A DNA stretch of 64,000 nt from DASUPK01 sp963728875 (GCA_963728875.1 CAVSLJ010000003.1:434001-498000), one strand, 5' to 3'. Numbered from the stretch's first letter, positions 33,153 through 42,398 are shown. The notes: generated by a model not told the origin, from the letters alone. A program made the numbers and translations.

Positions 33153-33881
33153 ATGGATGCGAATCAGTACGTGCTCGTGCACGGCCTGCGCCGGACGCGA
33201 TCGATCCTCGAGGGCTGGGGAGAGAACCCGTGGCCGGTCCTTCGCACCTGGTTCGCAGGGGCCGTGCTGATCGCCCTGGGTTTGCTCTGCGCCGTGACCA
33301 TTGCCGCATCGTTGCTGCAACCCGACTACGGCTTTCACTACGGCCCGACCGCGCACGGCGGCGCCAGTCCCGATCGCGTCCTCGGGGTGCTGGGCCGCAA
33401 CTCCCTGGTGCTGGCGCTGCACGCCTTCGCCTGCGTCGCGGGATTCATCGCAGGAGCCACCCTTCCCCTGACCGCCGAGCGTCATACCGGGTTCAAGCGC
33501 CTGATCCACGAGAAGGCGCGGCCGATCGCCTTCGCCTGGGTGATCGGGGTGACCTGCTTCTCGCTCTTCACCCAGACCATCGCGCTCGGCCTCGTCGGCT
33601 CGACGATCTCCTGGGACCTCGGCATCTCGGTCCCGCTGCTCGTCCTCACCGCCCTCCCCCATGCGCTGCTCGAGCTCACCGCGATCTTCCTGCCCCTGGC
33701 GGCGTGGACCCTGGCGAGCCGAACCGGCGAGTGGGACCAGCTCCTCGCCGCTACGTTCGTCACCGTCGCGATCGCGGTCCCGATGCTGATCGTCGCGGCG
33801 ACCTGGGAGGTCTACGTCTGGCCGCACCTCCTCCACTCGGTTGCGCCCACCCAGGTGTTCCACTGGGGACCGGCCAACTGA
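33153..33881 (+). CDS. SpoIIM-like (stage II sporulation M family) membrane protein
   Basis: 242 residues with five membrane helices. The core LGRNSLVLALHAFACVAGFIAGATLPL and TALPHALLELTAIFLPLAAW match the SpoIIM/DUF95 pattern (LxHNxxxA...G and PHGxxElxAixLAG). In non-sporulating actinobacteria such proteins are of unknown function. It lies 39 bp after ligD-pol on the same strand but no NHEJ role is implied. Converges with the ligase gene, 4 bp apart. Confidence 0.7.
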   Translation: MDANQYVLVHGLRRTRSILEGWGENPWPVLRTWFAGAVLIALGLLCAVTIAASLLQPDYGFHYGPTAHGGASPDRVLGVLGRNSLVLALHAFACVAGFIAGATLPLTAERHTGFKRLIHEKARPIAFAWVIGVTCFSLFTQTIALGLVGSTISWDLGISVPLLVLTALPHALLELTAIFLPLAAWTLASRTGEWDQLLAATFVTVAIAVPMLIVAATWEVYVWPHLLHSVAPTQVFHWGPAN

Positions 33882-33885
33882 GCGG

Positions 33886-34855
33886 CTAGACCAATTGGTC
33901 GAACTTGCAGTCCTTGGGCGCCTTGTCGTCGCGCCAGCGGACGATCTTCGAGCCGTGGCGGATGCGGCCGCCGCTGGTGTGGTCGTAGGTCACCTCGACC
34001 ACCAGCTCCGGCCGCAGCGAGTACCACTCCAGGTCGCGGTCGGCGTCCCAGCGGCTCGGGTCGCCCGATCCCTTCTCGCCGGTCTCGTACTCGGCGAGCG
34101 TCTTGACCAGGTCCTTCTTCTCCTTGGCCTTCAGCCCGGACGTGTGGCCGATCGGCCGCAGCTTCCCCTTCTCGTAGAGCCCCAGGATCAGCGAGCCGAC
34201 CGTCCCCTTGTGCTTTCCCGGCCGCCAGCCCATTACGACGCAGTCGATCGTCCGGACACGCTTGATCTTCACCATCCCCTTGCGCTGGCCGGGCCTGTAG
34301 ATGGCATCGACCTGCTTGGCGATCACGCCCTCGCCCGAGAGCAGCAAGCGGCTCGGCGCTTCTCGCCGTCCTGCAGAGCGGCGTCAGCTCGACCGAGCCC
34401 GACGCGCTCTTCTTCCTCCCAGGCGCGGCGGCGATCAGCTTCTCCAGCTCCGCGCGGCGCTCGGCGAACGGCTTGCCGGTGAGCTTCCGGCGATCGACGG
34501 CCAAGGCGTCGAACGCCCGGAACAGGGCCGGCGTCTTCTCGGCGAGCATCTTCACCCGTGATTCGGCGGGATGGAGGCGGTTCTGCAGCAGATCGAATTC
34601 CTCCCTGCCGTCCTCGCCGAGAATCACCAGTTCGCCGTCGAGGACATAGCGGCCCTGCGGGAACTGCACCTCCGGGAAGTAGCGCCGCAGGGGCTTGCCG
34701 CCCCGCGACTGCAGGTAGACGTCGTCGCCGTCCACGAAGGCGAGCGCCCGGAAGCCGTCGTACTTGGGCTCATAGACCCAGTCCTCGCCCTCCGGCAGAA
34801 CCTTGCGGGAGAGCGCGAGCTGCGGCTTGATCGGGGGCTTCAGCGGAAGGGCCAC
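33886..34855 (-). CDS. ligD: ATP-dependent DNA ligase (LigD ligase-type), apparent frameshift
   Basis: Seals breaks in NHEJ. The nucleotidyl-lysine motif WVYEPKYDGFRALAF (Lys in EPKYDG) is near residue 30, then VLDGELVILGEDGREEFDLLQNR, FDALAVDRRKLTG, and in another frame GEGVIAKQVDAIYRPGQRKGMVKIKR with the OB-fold GLYEKGKLRPIGHTSG and VEVTYDHTSGGRIRHGS. The two frames join if one base is removed at the AA doublet 34346-34347 (plus strand), giving SAEPL-LLSGEG. About 323 residues. GTG 34855 is 6 nt after TAGGAT (34867-34862); GTG 34858 is adjacent. Confidence 0.88.
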
Positions 34856-34861
34856 CACGCG

Positions 34862-34882
34862 ATCCTAGTCCCGCCATAGTCT
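34862..34882. promoter_or_regulatory. Back-to-back -10 boxes between ligase and lhgO genes
   Basis: Within a 32-bp divergent gap, TAGGAT faces left (34867-34862) and TAGTCT faces right (34877-34882), 6-8 nt before GTG 34855 and TTG 34891 respectively. No ribosome binding site is present on either side, so both mRNAs are probably leaderless and their -35 regions must lie inside the opposite gene's start. Confidence 0.55.
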
Positions 34883-34890
34883 GGCCGATC

Positions 34891-36097
34891 TTGAGCGATC
34901 CACCGAAGACCTGCGACCTCGTCGTCATCGGCGGCGGCATCCTCGGGCTCGCGGTCGCCCGCGAGATGCTGTCCCGCAATCCGGACTCCACCCTGTGCGT
35001 CCTGGAGAAGGAGGACCGGCTCGCCGCCCACCAGACCTCCCACTCGAGCGGCGTCATCCACGCCGGCATCTACTACACCCCCGGCTCGTTGAAGGCGCGG
35101 CTCTGCGTCGAGGGCGCCGGCCTGCTCTACGCCTACTGCGACGAGCGCGGCATCGAGGCGCGCCGCGACGGCAAGCTGATCGTCGCCCCGGATGATTCGG
35201 AGCTGCCGTGGCTGGATGAGCTCGAGCGTCGCGGGCGCGAGAACGAGGTTCCCGGATTGCGTCGGATCGGCGCCGATGGGATCGCCGAGATCGAGCCCCA
35301 CGCGCGCGGGGTGGCGGCGCTGCACTCGCCCGAGACCGGAGTGGTCGACTTCGCGCAGGTCGCCCGGTCCTACGCGGGTGACGTCGAGCGGGCCGGCGGT
35401 TCGGTGGTGACCGGCGCCGGCGTACGGGGCCTCGCGCCCCATGGAGACAGCATCACCGTCCAGCACGAGCGCGGCACCACCGAGGCCGGCTTCGTCGTGA
35501 GCTGCGCCGGAGCCTGGTCGGATCGCCTCGCCGTCGCCGCCGGCGCCCCGGCCGAGCCCCGCATCGTGCCCTTCCGCGGCGGCTATTTGCGCCTCCGGCC
35601 CGAGCGGCGGGAGCTGGTGCGGGCCAGCATCTACCCGGTCCCGGACCCAGACCTTCCCTTCCTCGGCGGCCATCTGACCAGGACGATCGACGGCGAGGTC
35701 CTGCTCGGCCCGTCGGCCCTGCTGGTCGGCGCCCGGGACGCGTATCGGCTCGCTCGACGTCCGCGTTCGCGACCTCGGCTCCAACCTCTCCTGGCCGGGC
35801 ACCTGGCGGCTGATGGCCCGCTTCTGGCGAACCGGCCTCACCGAGATCCGCCATGCCGCCAGCAAGCGCGCCTTCGTCTCAGAGGTGCGCCGCTTCGTCC
35901 CGGAGCTCGACGTCCAAGATGTGCTGCCGGGCCCCTCCGGCATCCGGGCGCAGGCCCTCGACCGCGACGGCAAGCTGGTCGACGACTTCGTCGTGCACCG
36001 AACGGAGCGCGCACTCCACATCCGAAATGCACCCTCGCCCGCCGCCACCTCCGCCCTCGCCCTCGCCAGGCTGATCGCCGACGAGGCCGACCGCTAA
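34891..36097 (+). CDS. lhgO: L-2-hydroxyglutarate oxidase, apparent frameshift
   Basis: FAD-dependent oxidase that converts L-2-hydroxyglutarate to 2-oxoglutarate. N-terminal GxGxxG: CDLVVIGGGILGLAVAREML; then AAHQTSHSSGVIHAGIYYTP, SLKARLCVEGAGLLYAYC and ARGVAALHSPETGVVDFAQV, all hallmarks of LhgO. The frame breaks at about 35747 after RDAYRL; one base less continues as GSLDVRVRDLGSNLSWPG and on to LPGPSGIRAQALDRDGKLVDDFV at the C-terminus. Corrected length about 401 residues. TTG 34891 is 8 nt after TAGTCT. Its end overlaps a convergent small gene by 4 bp. Confidence 0.9.
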
Positions 36098-36342
36098 CAG
36101 CCGCCGACCAGCAGGAAGATCAGGACGATCACGACGATCACCGCCGCGCCGGCGATCAGCCGGCGGCGCATGTAGACGTCGGGTCCGCCGTAGTGGTGGG
36201 CCATCGGGCCCTCGGCGCCGCGGGGACCGTTCCCGCCGAGGAGCTCCTCGTCGCCGGTGGCCGGCGGTTCGCCCGAGCGCGCGCGGGCGCGCGCCTCGGC
36301 CGCGGCCTTCCTCTCCTCTGGGCTCCTACCGCTCGATTCCAT
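36094..36342 (-). CDS. Small tail-anchored hypothetical membrane protein
   Basis: 82 residues: a charged Glu/Ala/Arg-rich cytoplasmic half, then one C-terminal membrane helix LIAGAAVIVVIVLIFLLVGG ending in Cys. No family recognised. ATG 36342 is 7 nt after TAGGCT (36355-36350), the same start geometry as well-supported genes here, which argues it is real. Confidence 0.6.
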   Translation of the reverse strand: MESSGRSPEERKAAAEARARARSGEPPATGDEELLGGNGPRGAEGPMAHHYGGPDVYMRRRLIAGAAVIVVIVLIFLLVGGC

Positions 36343-36347
36343 GGGGC

Positions 36348-37146
36348 TCAGCCTAAGGGGATTGATACCCCAAGATCATTCAATGTGAGCGCCAGATCGC
36401 GAATCGGGCGAAATCCTCCACCGGCCGGAATCGAGATCTCCTGGTGCTCCCCGACCTCGCTGATCGCCACATCGAGGTCGAGGGCAGCTGACGTCGATCC
36501 GCTGAGCAGGGCTCGCACCTCCAGCTCGTGCAGCACACGGTCGTCGAAGCCCACGCACGCGCTCGCCGTTCCCGATACCGAAGGGATCCCCGACAGCCCG
36601 ATTCCGGCGGCCAGAGGCGCAAGATCACGCTCCACGGCGTCCCCGCGCAGAGGCGCGGAGATGCGCTCGCAGTCCGCGCCGCCCTCATGGCCCTCGCCTT
36701 CGACCCGGGGCCGGCCGAACCAGGATCTCGGATGGATCGCGGCCGCCTGCCCGAGCCGCTCATTGGCGGCGGCGACGGTGGCCGTGCCCACCTCGTACCT
36801 GTTTCCGTAGACGGTCAGGTAGAGGTTCGTGCCGCTCGAGACGACATGGCCGCCGACCGGGAACCCGAGCGCGCTCGCGTTCATCCGCCAATCGAACTTC
36901 GGGATCTGCCGGCCTCCACCGCTCACGTAAGGGCCGGAGAGCCGCAGCCGCAGGGGCCCCGAGAGCCGTGAGTCTCCGTTCACCTGCAGATGGAGATCGA
37001 GGTCGATCTGAGCGCTCGCTGACCGGATGCGCGGCGGCGGCGTCGAGCATCTTCTCCGGGCTGACGGTCTCGTGCTCGGTGCCGCCGCAGCCCGCCGCGT
37101 TGACAACTGCGGCGAGCAGAAGCGTCAGGATTGCCCGGCTGCGCAT
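36348..37146 (-). CDS. Lipoprotein, LppX/LprG-like domain possible, apparent frameshift
   Basis: The N-terminal 45 residues are a lipoprotein signal (LLLAAVVNAAGC, lipidated Cys19) followed by EHETVSPEKMLDAAAAHPVS. One frame over, the protein continues AQIDLDLHLQVNGDSRLSGP, LRLSGPYVSGGGRQIPKFDW, LYLTVYGNRYEVG and a C-terminal half with ISIPAGGGFRPI. Two frames join with one base removed near 37018. About 265 residues. The pattern of repeated strands with G-x-Y/G-P-Y resembles mycobacterial LprG/LppX-type lipid-binding lipoproteins, but this is a tentative match. Confidence 0.6.
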
Positions 37147-37188
37147 GCGGGCGCAGCGTAGTGGCGGCCAAAGGTAGTCTCAGTCCCG

Positions 37189-38949
37189 ATGGGCGTCCGC
37201 GAGGCGATGCCGCGGGATCAGGAGGCGCAGGAGGGCGTCTCGTCGTTCGCGAAGTCGCTCTTCCTCGGCGAGATCCACGAGGAGCTCGTCTTCCCCTGGC
37301 CCGCCACCGATCCCGAGGAGCAGGACCGGATCCGGGACCTCAACACTCGGATCCGCGAGTACTGCGCCGAGCACTACGACGCGAGGAAGGCCGAGGAGGA
37401 GCGCTGGATCCCGGACGAGGTGCTCCGCGACCTGGGTGAGATCGGCGCCCTTGGCCTCTACGTCGACCAGCGGTACGGCGGGCAGGGCCTCTCCCAGACC
37501 GGCTACGCCCGGGTCTTCGAGACGGTCGGCCAGATCGACGCCACCCTGGCGATCGTCCTCGGAGTCCACCAGTCGATCGGCTTCAAGGGCATCTCGCTGT
37601 TCGGGACTGACGAGCAGAAGGAGCGTTGGCTGCCGGACCTGGCCACCGGCCGCAAGCTCGCCGCGTTCGCCCTGACCGAGCCCGAGGCCGGCTCCGACGC
37701 CTACAACGTGCAGTCTCGAGCCGTCCAGCAGGCCGACGGCTCCTGGGTGCTCAATGGGGAGAAGCGCTACATCGGCAACGGCTCCCGCGCCGACGTGATC
37801 ACCACCTTCGCCCGTGCCGAGATCGACGGCGAGGACCGCCACATCGCCCTCGTCCTCGAGAAGGGGATGAGGGGCCTCGAGGTCGGGGAGCGCTTCGACA
37901 CGATGGGCCTGCGGGCGAACGACCTCCGGCGGCTCCAGTTCAACGACGTCAAGGTGCCGGCCGAGAACGTTCTGGGCGAGCCCGGGCAGGGCTTCCGGGT
38001 GGCGATGCAGATCCTCAACAACGGCCGCATCGGGCTGGGCACCGGCTCGGTCGGCGGCGCCAAGAGGCTGCTCGACCTGGCGATCGACCACGTCAAGGAG
38101 CGCCGCCAGTTCGGCCGCTCACTGGCCGAGTTCGAGCTGGTCCAGGACAAGATCGGCTGGATGGTCACCCACCTCTTCGGGCTCGAGTCCATGTGCTACC
38201 TGACCTGCGGCCTGGTGGATGCCGGGGTCCCCGACTACTCGCTGGAGTCCGCGGTCTGCAAGGTCTCCGGAACCGAGTTCCTCTGGTACGCGGCCAATCG
38301 CGCCCTTCAGCTCGCGGGTGGCGAGGGCTACATGCGCGACCGCCCCTACGAGAAGGTACTCCGCGACACCCGCATCTATCCGATCTTCGAGGGCGCCAAC
38401 GACGTCCTGCGCGCCTTCGTCGCGCTCGGCGGCTTCAAACCGGTCGGCGAGAAGCTCGAGGGCCTGTCGGAGCTCGAGCTGAGCGACCCGATCCGCTCGA
38501 TCGGCGTCCTGGTCGACTACGCCAGCGACCGAATCCAGCGCGAGGTGCGCCCGGACAAGATCACCAAGGCCCACGAGGATCTCTCCGACCACGCCGACGC
38601 GATCTCCGAGCAGGTCAAGCGGCTCGCCGGCGTCAGCGAGAAGCTCCTGCGCGACCACAGGAAGGGAATCATCGAACGCCAGTTCCAGCAGAAGCGCCTG
38701 GCCGACAACATCGCCGACATCTACGCGCAGGTCGCGCTGGTCTCCCGCGTCACCCGCATCTTCGAGGACCAGGGGGTCGAGCCATCGGGCCAGGAGCGGT
38801 TCATCGCCGACACCTTCTGCTCACGCGCTGCGACGCGGGTTGAGAACCGCTTCGACCAGATCGAGGCGAACGACGACGAGCGCATGACCGCGATCGCGAA
38901 GCTCGCCTACAAGCGCGGCTCGTACGGCTACGCCCTCTTCGAGGACTAG
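37189..38949 (+). CDS. Acyl-CoA dehydrogenase family protein
   Basis: 586-residue flavoprotein introducing a trans-2 double bond into acyl-CoA. ALTEPEAGSDAYNVQSRAVQ, GEKRYIGNGSRADVITTFAR, RFDTMGLRANDLRRLQFNDVKVP and KRLLDLAIDHVKERRQFGRSL are classic; ALQLAGGEGYMRDRPYEKVLRDTRIYPIFEGANDVLRAFVAL holds the catalytic Glu (IFEGAND). The 170-residue C-terminal extension resembles the very-long-chain/ACAD9 type. ATG 37189 lies 8 nt after TAGTCT (37175-37180). The stop TAG is also the first three bases of a dispersed repeat. Confidence 0.93.
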   Translation: MGVREAMPRDQEAQEGVSSFAKSLFLGEIHEELVFPWPATDPEEQDRIRDLNTRIREYCAEHYDARKAEEERWIPDEVLRDLGEIGALGLYVDQRYGGQGLSQTGYARVFETVGQIDATLAIVLGVHQSIGFKGISLFGTDEQKERWLPDLATGRKLAAFALTEPEAGSDAYNVQSRAVQQADGSWVLNGEKRYIGNGSRADVITTFARAEIDGEDRHIALVLEKGMRGLEVGERFDTMGLRANDLRRLQFNDVKVPAENVLGEPGQGFRVAMQILNNGRIGLGTGSVGGAKRLLDLAIDHVKERRQFGRSLAEFELVQDKIGWMVTHLFGLESMCYLTCGLVDAGVPDYSLESAVCKVSGTEFLWYAANRALQLAGGEGYMRDRPYEKVLRDTRIYPIFEGANDVLRAFVALGGFKPVGEKLEGLSELELSDPIRSIGVLVDYASDRIQREVRPDKITKAHEDLSDHADAISEQVKRLAGVSEKLLRDHRKGIIERQFQQKRLADNIADIYAQVALVSRVTRIFEDQGVEPSGQERFIADTFCSRAATRVENRFDQIEANDDERMTAIAKLAYKRGSYGYALFED

Positions 38950-39044
38950 CGGCCACCAGGCCGCCCTACTTTGGAGCGGAGGCCGAAGGCCGGAGCGACT
39001 TATGTGGGGCGGCCGCTCGTGGCCGCGACCTGATGGCGAAGCCG
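38947..39044 (+). repeat. 98-bp dispersed repeat, copy A
   Basis: Begins with the TAG stop of the acyl-CoA dehydrogenase gene and ends at CGAAGCCG, one base short of the convergent hydrolase stop. Aligns to copy B (5832-5929, opposite orientation) at 86 of 98 positions without gaps. Contains AGGCCGAAGGCCG and GCGGCCGCTCGTGGCCGC dyads. Located between convergent genes, it could also serve as a bidirectional terminator. Confidence 0.87.
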
Positions 39045-39045
39045 T

Positions 39046-40419
39046 CTATCGCTTGCGCGCCTCGCCGAACACGTCGCGGTCGAGGAACGGCACGATCGTC
39101 TTCAGGAAGGCGTTGGACTTCGGCGCGGCCGTGAGCGGGTCGAGATGGCTGAACAGCGGGTTGCGGTTGACGAGCATCGACTCGCGGCGGGTGATCTTCG
39201 ACCGGCGGATCAGGTTGCGCGCGCCATCCAGGACGTGGGCTCCGGCCAGATCGGTCGCGATCGCGTAGAGCGGCAGGTTGACCTTCCGGGTGTGCGTGAG
39301 ACGGAGGCCGAGGAAGTTGGCGACGTCGTTCTGGGACATCTGGTCGGCGCCGTTCGTATCGATGGTGAGGAGCTTGGGGAAGTACCACTCGACGGCGTTG
39401 GTGGGCTCCTGGCCGAAGGTGGCGGCCAGGCGGCTCACCGGAGTCACCCCGCCGTCGGCCCAGTCGCGCGGACTTCCGGAGGGCGCCAGCGACCCGCCGT
39501 TGATGTGGAGCAGGCCGAGGTCGGCCGGCGATGAGTCGCGGTCGAACGCGTAGCCGAGCAACGCTCGGTTCGTCACCGGGAACGGAGGGTTGAATTGCGA
39601 CGGCAGGAGCGGATAGCTCTGCAGCGTCGTGGCCGGCTCGGTCGGCGCCTGCTTGGCATAGAGCCCGCCTATCTCGGCAAAGAGGCCGGCCGCCTCCGGC
39701 AGCCCGATGCCGAGCAGATCCAGGAACGGGTCGCCCGTCTGCAGTGCCGCGACCGCCTGCTGGGCCTGCGCCAGGTCGTACGCGTCGAAGCTGCCGAGCA
39801 GCCCGCCGTCGATCAGGACGAGGCCCGCGAGGTCCTTGTAGCCCGGGCGGCCGTTGAAGTCCCAGGCGGCGTAGGCAGCGGTCAGCGATGCGCCCAATGA
39901 GTGTCCGCCGAGCACGACCTGGCGGCGGCCACCGTTCCTGGCGAGCTGGACCACCGCATGTGCATCGTTGAGCGCCACCCCCATCCCCCAGTCGCGAGCG
40001 TACGGGTCATCGTTCGGGCCGCGGAACGTGAACCCGCCGCCATTGAGGTAGTAGTTGAAGGCCTGTTGCAGGGGGATCTCGCCGCGATCGGCGGCCGCGA
40101 AGGTCGCGGTGTCCTCGAGCGCCTGGGTGCGGCGATCGATCGCCCAGACCTGAAGGCCCTTCACGCGCTTCACCAGATAGCGGGCGTCGAGGGTGAAGTC
40201 ACCGGCCCCTCCCTGCGTGCCCGGCATCAGGACCAGGATGCGCTTGCCCTTCGCGGGCCCGAACTGGTGGACCGTCACCTGGTTGAACTGGGCGGGACCG
40301 GGCGCGGGCGGCGTCCGGACCGTGATCACGTTCTCCCTCGCGGCCGCCGGCGCTGCGGTGAGCGCGAGTGCGGTGGCCGTCCCCGCAAGCGCGAGTCCCA
40401 CGCGAATGCGAACCCTCAT
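39046..40419 (-). CDS. Secreted alpha/beta-hydrolase
   Basis: About 457 residues with a Sec signal peptide (VRIRVGLALAGTATALALTA, cleaved after AAPAAA). Alpha/beta-hydrolase features: ILVLMPGTQGGAGDF (oxyanion strand), and the nucleophile elbow VVLGGHSLGASLTAAYAAWD (GHSLG, Ser about 173); the late DGARNL/H region may supply Asp/His. Substrate unknown, likely an extracellular lipid or ester. ATG 40419 is preceded by AGGAGAGG; the in-frame start at 40437 would add six residues before the signal. Confidence 0.82.
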   Translation of the reverse strand: MRVRIRVGLALAGTATALALTAAPAAARENVITVRTPPAPGPAQFNQVTVHQFGPAKGKRILVLMPGTQGGAGDFTLDARYLVKRVKGLQVWAIDRRTQALEDTATFAAADRGEIPLQQAFNYYLNGGGFTFRGPNDDPYARDWGMGVALNDAHAVVQLARNGGRRQVVLGGHSLGASLTAAYAAWDFNGRPGYKDLAGLVLIDGGLLGSFDAYDLAQAQQAVAALQTGDPFLDLLGIGLPEAAGLFAEIGGLYAKQAPTEPATTLQSYPLLPSQFNPPFPVTNRALLGYAFDRDSSPADLGLLHINGGSLAPSGSPRDWADGGVTPVSRLAATFGQEPTNAVEWYFPKLLTIDTNGADQMSQNDVANFLGLRLTHTRKVNLPLYAIATDLAGAHVLDGARNLIRRSKITRRESMLVNRNPLFSHLDPLTAAPKSNAFLKTIVPFLDRDVFGEARKR

Positions 40420-40464
40420 CGAAGTCCTCTCCTGCATCCCTGGAGGAGCCAGCCTAGTTAATGC

Positions 40465-41160
40465 CTACTTCGAGTGCCCGTTGGCGTTGCCATTGCCTGG
40501 GGTGGTCGGGGTCGCGTGCCCCGGCGGGGTGTGAGTCGTGGTGTGCGTCGCCGACTTGCCCCCTGCGTTGCTGTGAGCAGGGGGGCCGGTCTGCTTGGTC
40601 TTGGCCTGACCCGGAGGAGTCGCGCCGTTCAGGCCGATCGCCTTGCCCTTCTCGTGGCCGACCGCCTTGCCATGGGCCTTGTTGTGCTGCTCCTGAGCAT
40701 GCTTGTGGGCGGCGTCCGACTTGCCCTCGCTCGTCTTGGTCTCGCTCGTGGTGGTGTCGGAGCCCGGGGCGCTCTTGCCTGTTGCCTTGCCCTGGCGCGA
40801 CGCATGCGAGTGCTCCAGGGGCTGGTTCGGGAGGCTGATGCCTGCGGCGTCGAACGCGTCACGGGCAGGCCCGGGCACGGTCACGCCCGCGAACGCGAGC
40901 CCGGCGAGCACGAGCGGGATCAACGCAACGGCGATCCCGACCCTGGCTACCAGCGCAAGCCTCGAACGAGGCGCCCTCGATCCCCGCCTCGCGCCGTGCG
41001 TCTCGTCCTCGACCGTGGCCGCGCGGGCGACCTGGGCCAGGCGTGGCACCAGGGCCGTCCTGAGGCTCGGATCGGGCCGGATGGGCACGGCGGCGCGCAG
41101 TGCGTTCTCGAACAGGGCGACCTCGTTCATCTCATTACTAGAAGCGCCGTTGCCGCTCAC
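40465..41160 (-). CDS. Putative membrane anti-sigma partner with His-rich extracytoplasmic tail
   Basis: 231 residues: a 75-residue cytoplasmic part (NEVALFENALRAAVPIRPDP, RTALVPRLAQVARAAT), one membrane helix (VGIAVALIPLVLAGLAFAGV, about 73-92), then a low-complexity exterior rich in Gly, Lys, Thr and with 12 His (HKHAQEQHNKAHGKAVGHEK). The 4-bp overlap with the ECF sigma gene upstream makes a sigma/anti-sigma pair likely, but it lacks the HxxxCxxC ZAS motif, so this is inference from position and topology; a DUF5667-like secreted partner is an alternative. Confidence 0.6.
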   Translation of the reverse strand: MSGNGASSNEMNEVALFENALRAAVPIRPDPSLRTALVPRLAQVARAATVEDETHGARRGSRAPRSRLALVARVGIAVALIPLVLAGLAFAGVTVPGPARDAFDAAGISLPNQPLEHSHASRQGKATGKSAPGSDTTTSETKTSEGKSDAAHKHAQEQHNKAHGKAVGHEKGKAIGLNGATPPGQAKTKQTGPPAHSNAGGKSATHTTTHTPPGHATPTTPGNGNANGHSK

Positions 41161-41708
41161 AGAGTTACCCCCTTGCGCGCGAGCTCCCGCTTGACCGCTG
41201 CGAGGCCCCGGCGCTGAAGCGCCTTGACCGCGCCAGGCCGCTTGCCCACCGCCTGTGCCACATCCTCGATGCTCAGATCGCCGACCACGCGCAGCAGCAG
41301 GACCGCGCGCTGGTCCTCGGAGAGCGCCGCGAGCACCCGCTGGACCTCCTCGACGCCGATCCTGGCGAGCGCCTCATCGGCCGCGTCGTCGGCGCGCCCA
41401 CGGGGCTCGGGCGGCTCGGGCGAGAGATCGACCGGGCGGCGAGCCGAGTGGCGGCGCGCGTCGATCAGGCGGTGATGGGCGATCGTGAAGACCCAGGAGC
41501 GAAAGCCCCGCTCATCGCCGTCGAATCGGGCGACATCGCGCGCCACCTGGAGGAATACCTCGCTGAGCACGTCCTCTGGGTCCGGCGCGTTGTTGGCGCG
41601 CAGGTACCCGAGAACCACAGGGGCAAGGTCGTCGTAGAGATCCTGCCAGGCGGCCTCGCTCCCCTCCCTGGCCGCCTCCAGGAGCGAAGTGAAGCGCTCA
41701 GGGGACAT
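41157..41708 (-). CDS. ECF-type RNA polymerase sigma factor
   Basis: 183-residue group 4 sigma factor. Region 2: LYDDLAPVVLGYLRANNAPDPEDVLSEVFLQVARDVARF then FRSWVFTIAHHRLIDARR; region 4: VEEVQRVLAALSEDQRAVLLLRVVGDLSIEDVAQAVGKRPGAVKALQRRG. No extra domains. Co-transcribed with the membrane protein at 40465. ATG 41708 is divergent from a TetR gene, with about 50 bp between. A GTACAGG and a CTACAGG lie in that gap. Confidence 0.93.
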   Translation of the reverse strand: MSPERFTSLLEAAREGSEAAWQDLYDDLAPVVLGYLRANNAPDPEDVLSEVFLQVARDVARFDGDERGFRSWVFTIAHHRLIDARRHSARRPVDLSPEPPEPRGRADDAADEALARIGVEEVQRVLAALSEDQRAVLLLRVVGDLSIEDVAQAVGKRPGAVKALQRRGLAAVKRELARKGVTL

Positions 41709-41746
41709 CCCGCAGCGACGGTACAGGACTCAGCCGGATCCACCCT

Positions 41747-41762
41747 TAACCTACAGGCTGTA
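41747..41762 (+). promoter_or_regulatory. TetR gene -10 box with overlapping palindrome
   Basis: TAACCT (41747-41752) is 9 nt before ATG 41762 and is overlapped by the dyad TACAG-G-CTGTA (41752-41762), whose half-site TACAGG recurs at 41722-41727. A TetR autoregulatory operator here would cover both the TetR start and the region upstream of the ECF gene. Inference from symmetry. Confidence 0.4.
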
Positions 41763-42379
41763 TGTCAACGCACGCCGCACGAACGTCCACGGGCTCGGGC
41801 CGCCGCGAGGCGGAGGCGCGGGCGACCCGCGAGGCCCTGATCGAGGCCGCCCTCGAGCTCTTCACCGAGCGTGGGTACGCGGACGTCGGCACCGAGGAGA
41901 TCGTCACCCGAGCCAAGGTCACGCGCGGCGCGCTCTACCACCACTTCACGGACAAGCGGGATCTGTTCCGGGCCGTCTTCGAGCGCGTGGAGGGCGACCT
42001 GATGAAGCGGATCGGGGCGACGATGGAGGCCGCGGACGACCCGTACGAGTTGATGGTGAGCGGCATGCGGGCCTTCCTGGACGCCTGTGAGGAGCCCGCC
42101 GTGAAGCAGATCAGCCTCACCGACGCCCCGCCCGTGCTGGGCTGGCAGGAGTGGCGCGAGATCGACAATCAGCACGGGCTCGGCCTCACCCGGGCGGCGC
42201 TCCAGTCAGCGGTCGAGGCCGGCGTCCTCCGTCCGATCGCCGTCGAGCCGATGGCGCACCTGTTCGTCGCCGCCCTCTCGGAGGCCGCCTTCGTGATCGC
42301 CCACGCGGACCGACCGAAACAGGCGCGCAGCGAGGTCGAGCAGGCGCTGCTTCAGTTGGTCGAGGGGCTGCGGGCCTAG
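41762..42379 (+). CDS. TetR/AcrR-family transcriptional regulator
   Basis: 205 residues. N-terminal DNA-binding domain: TREALIEAALELFTERGYADVGTEEIVTRAKVTRGALYHHFTDKRDLFRAVFE (about 22-75), the standard TetR helix-turn-helix; C-terminal helical ligand domain with VLGWQEWREIDNQHGLGLTRAAL, common in actinobacterial TetR_C subfamilies. Ligand and targets unknown. ATG 41762 follows TAACCT closely, implying a leaderless mRNA. The stop TAG is followed by CGGCCACC, the start of the dispersed repeat. Confidence 0.92.
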   Translation: MSTHAARTSTGSGRREAEARATREALIEAALELFTERGYADVGTEEIVTRAKVTRGALYHHFTDKRDLFRAVFERVEGDLMKRIGATMEAADDPYELMVSGMRAFLDACEEPAVKQISLTDAPPVLGWQEWREIDNQHGLGLTRAALQSAVEAGVLRPIAVEPMAHLFVAALSEAAFVIAHADRPKQARSEVEQALLQLVEGLRA

Positions 42380-42398
42380 CGGCCACCCCCCTCGCCGC

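Noticed and set aside
30531..33863. 1110-residue minus-strand ORF
   Set aside because: Runs antisense or out of frame through the thioesterase, crotonase and ligD-pol genes, which have clear motifs; low-complexity RRG/GDR composition marks it as a shadow.
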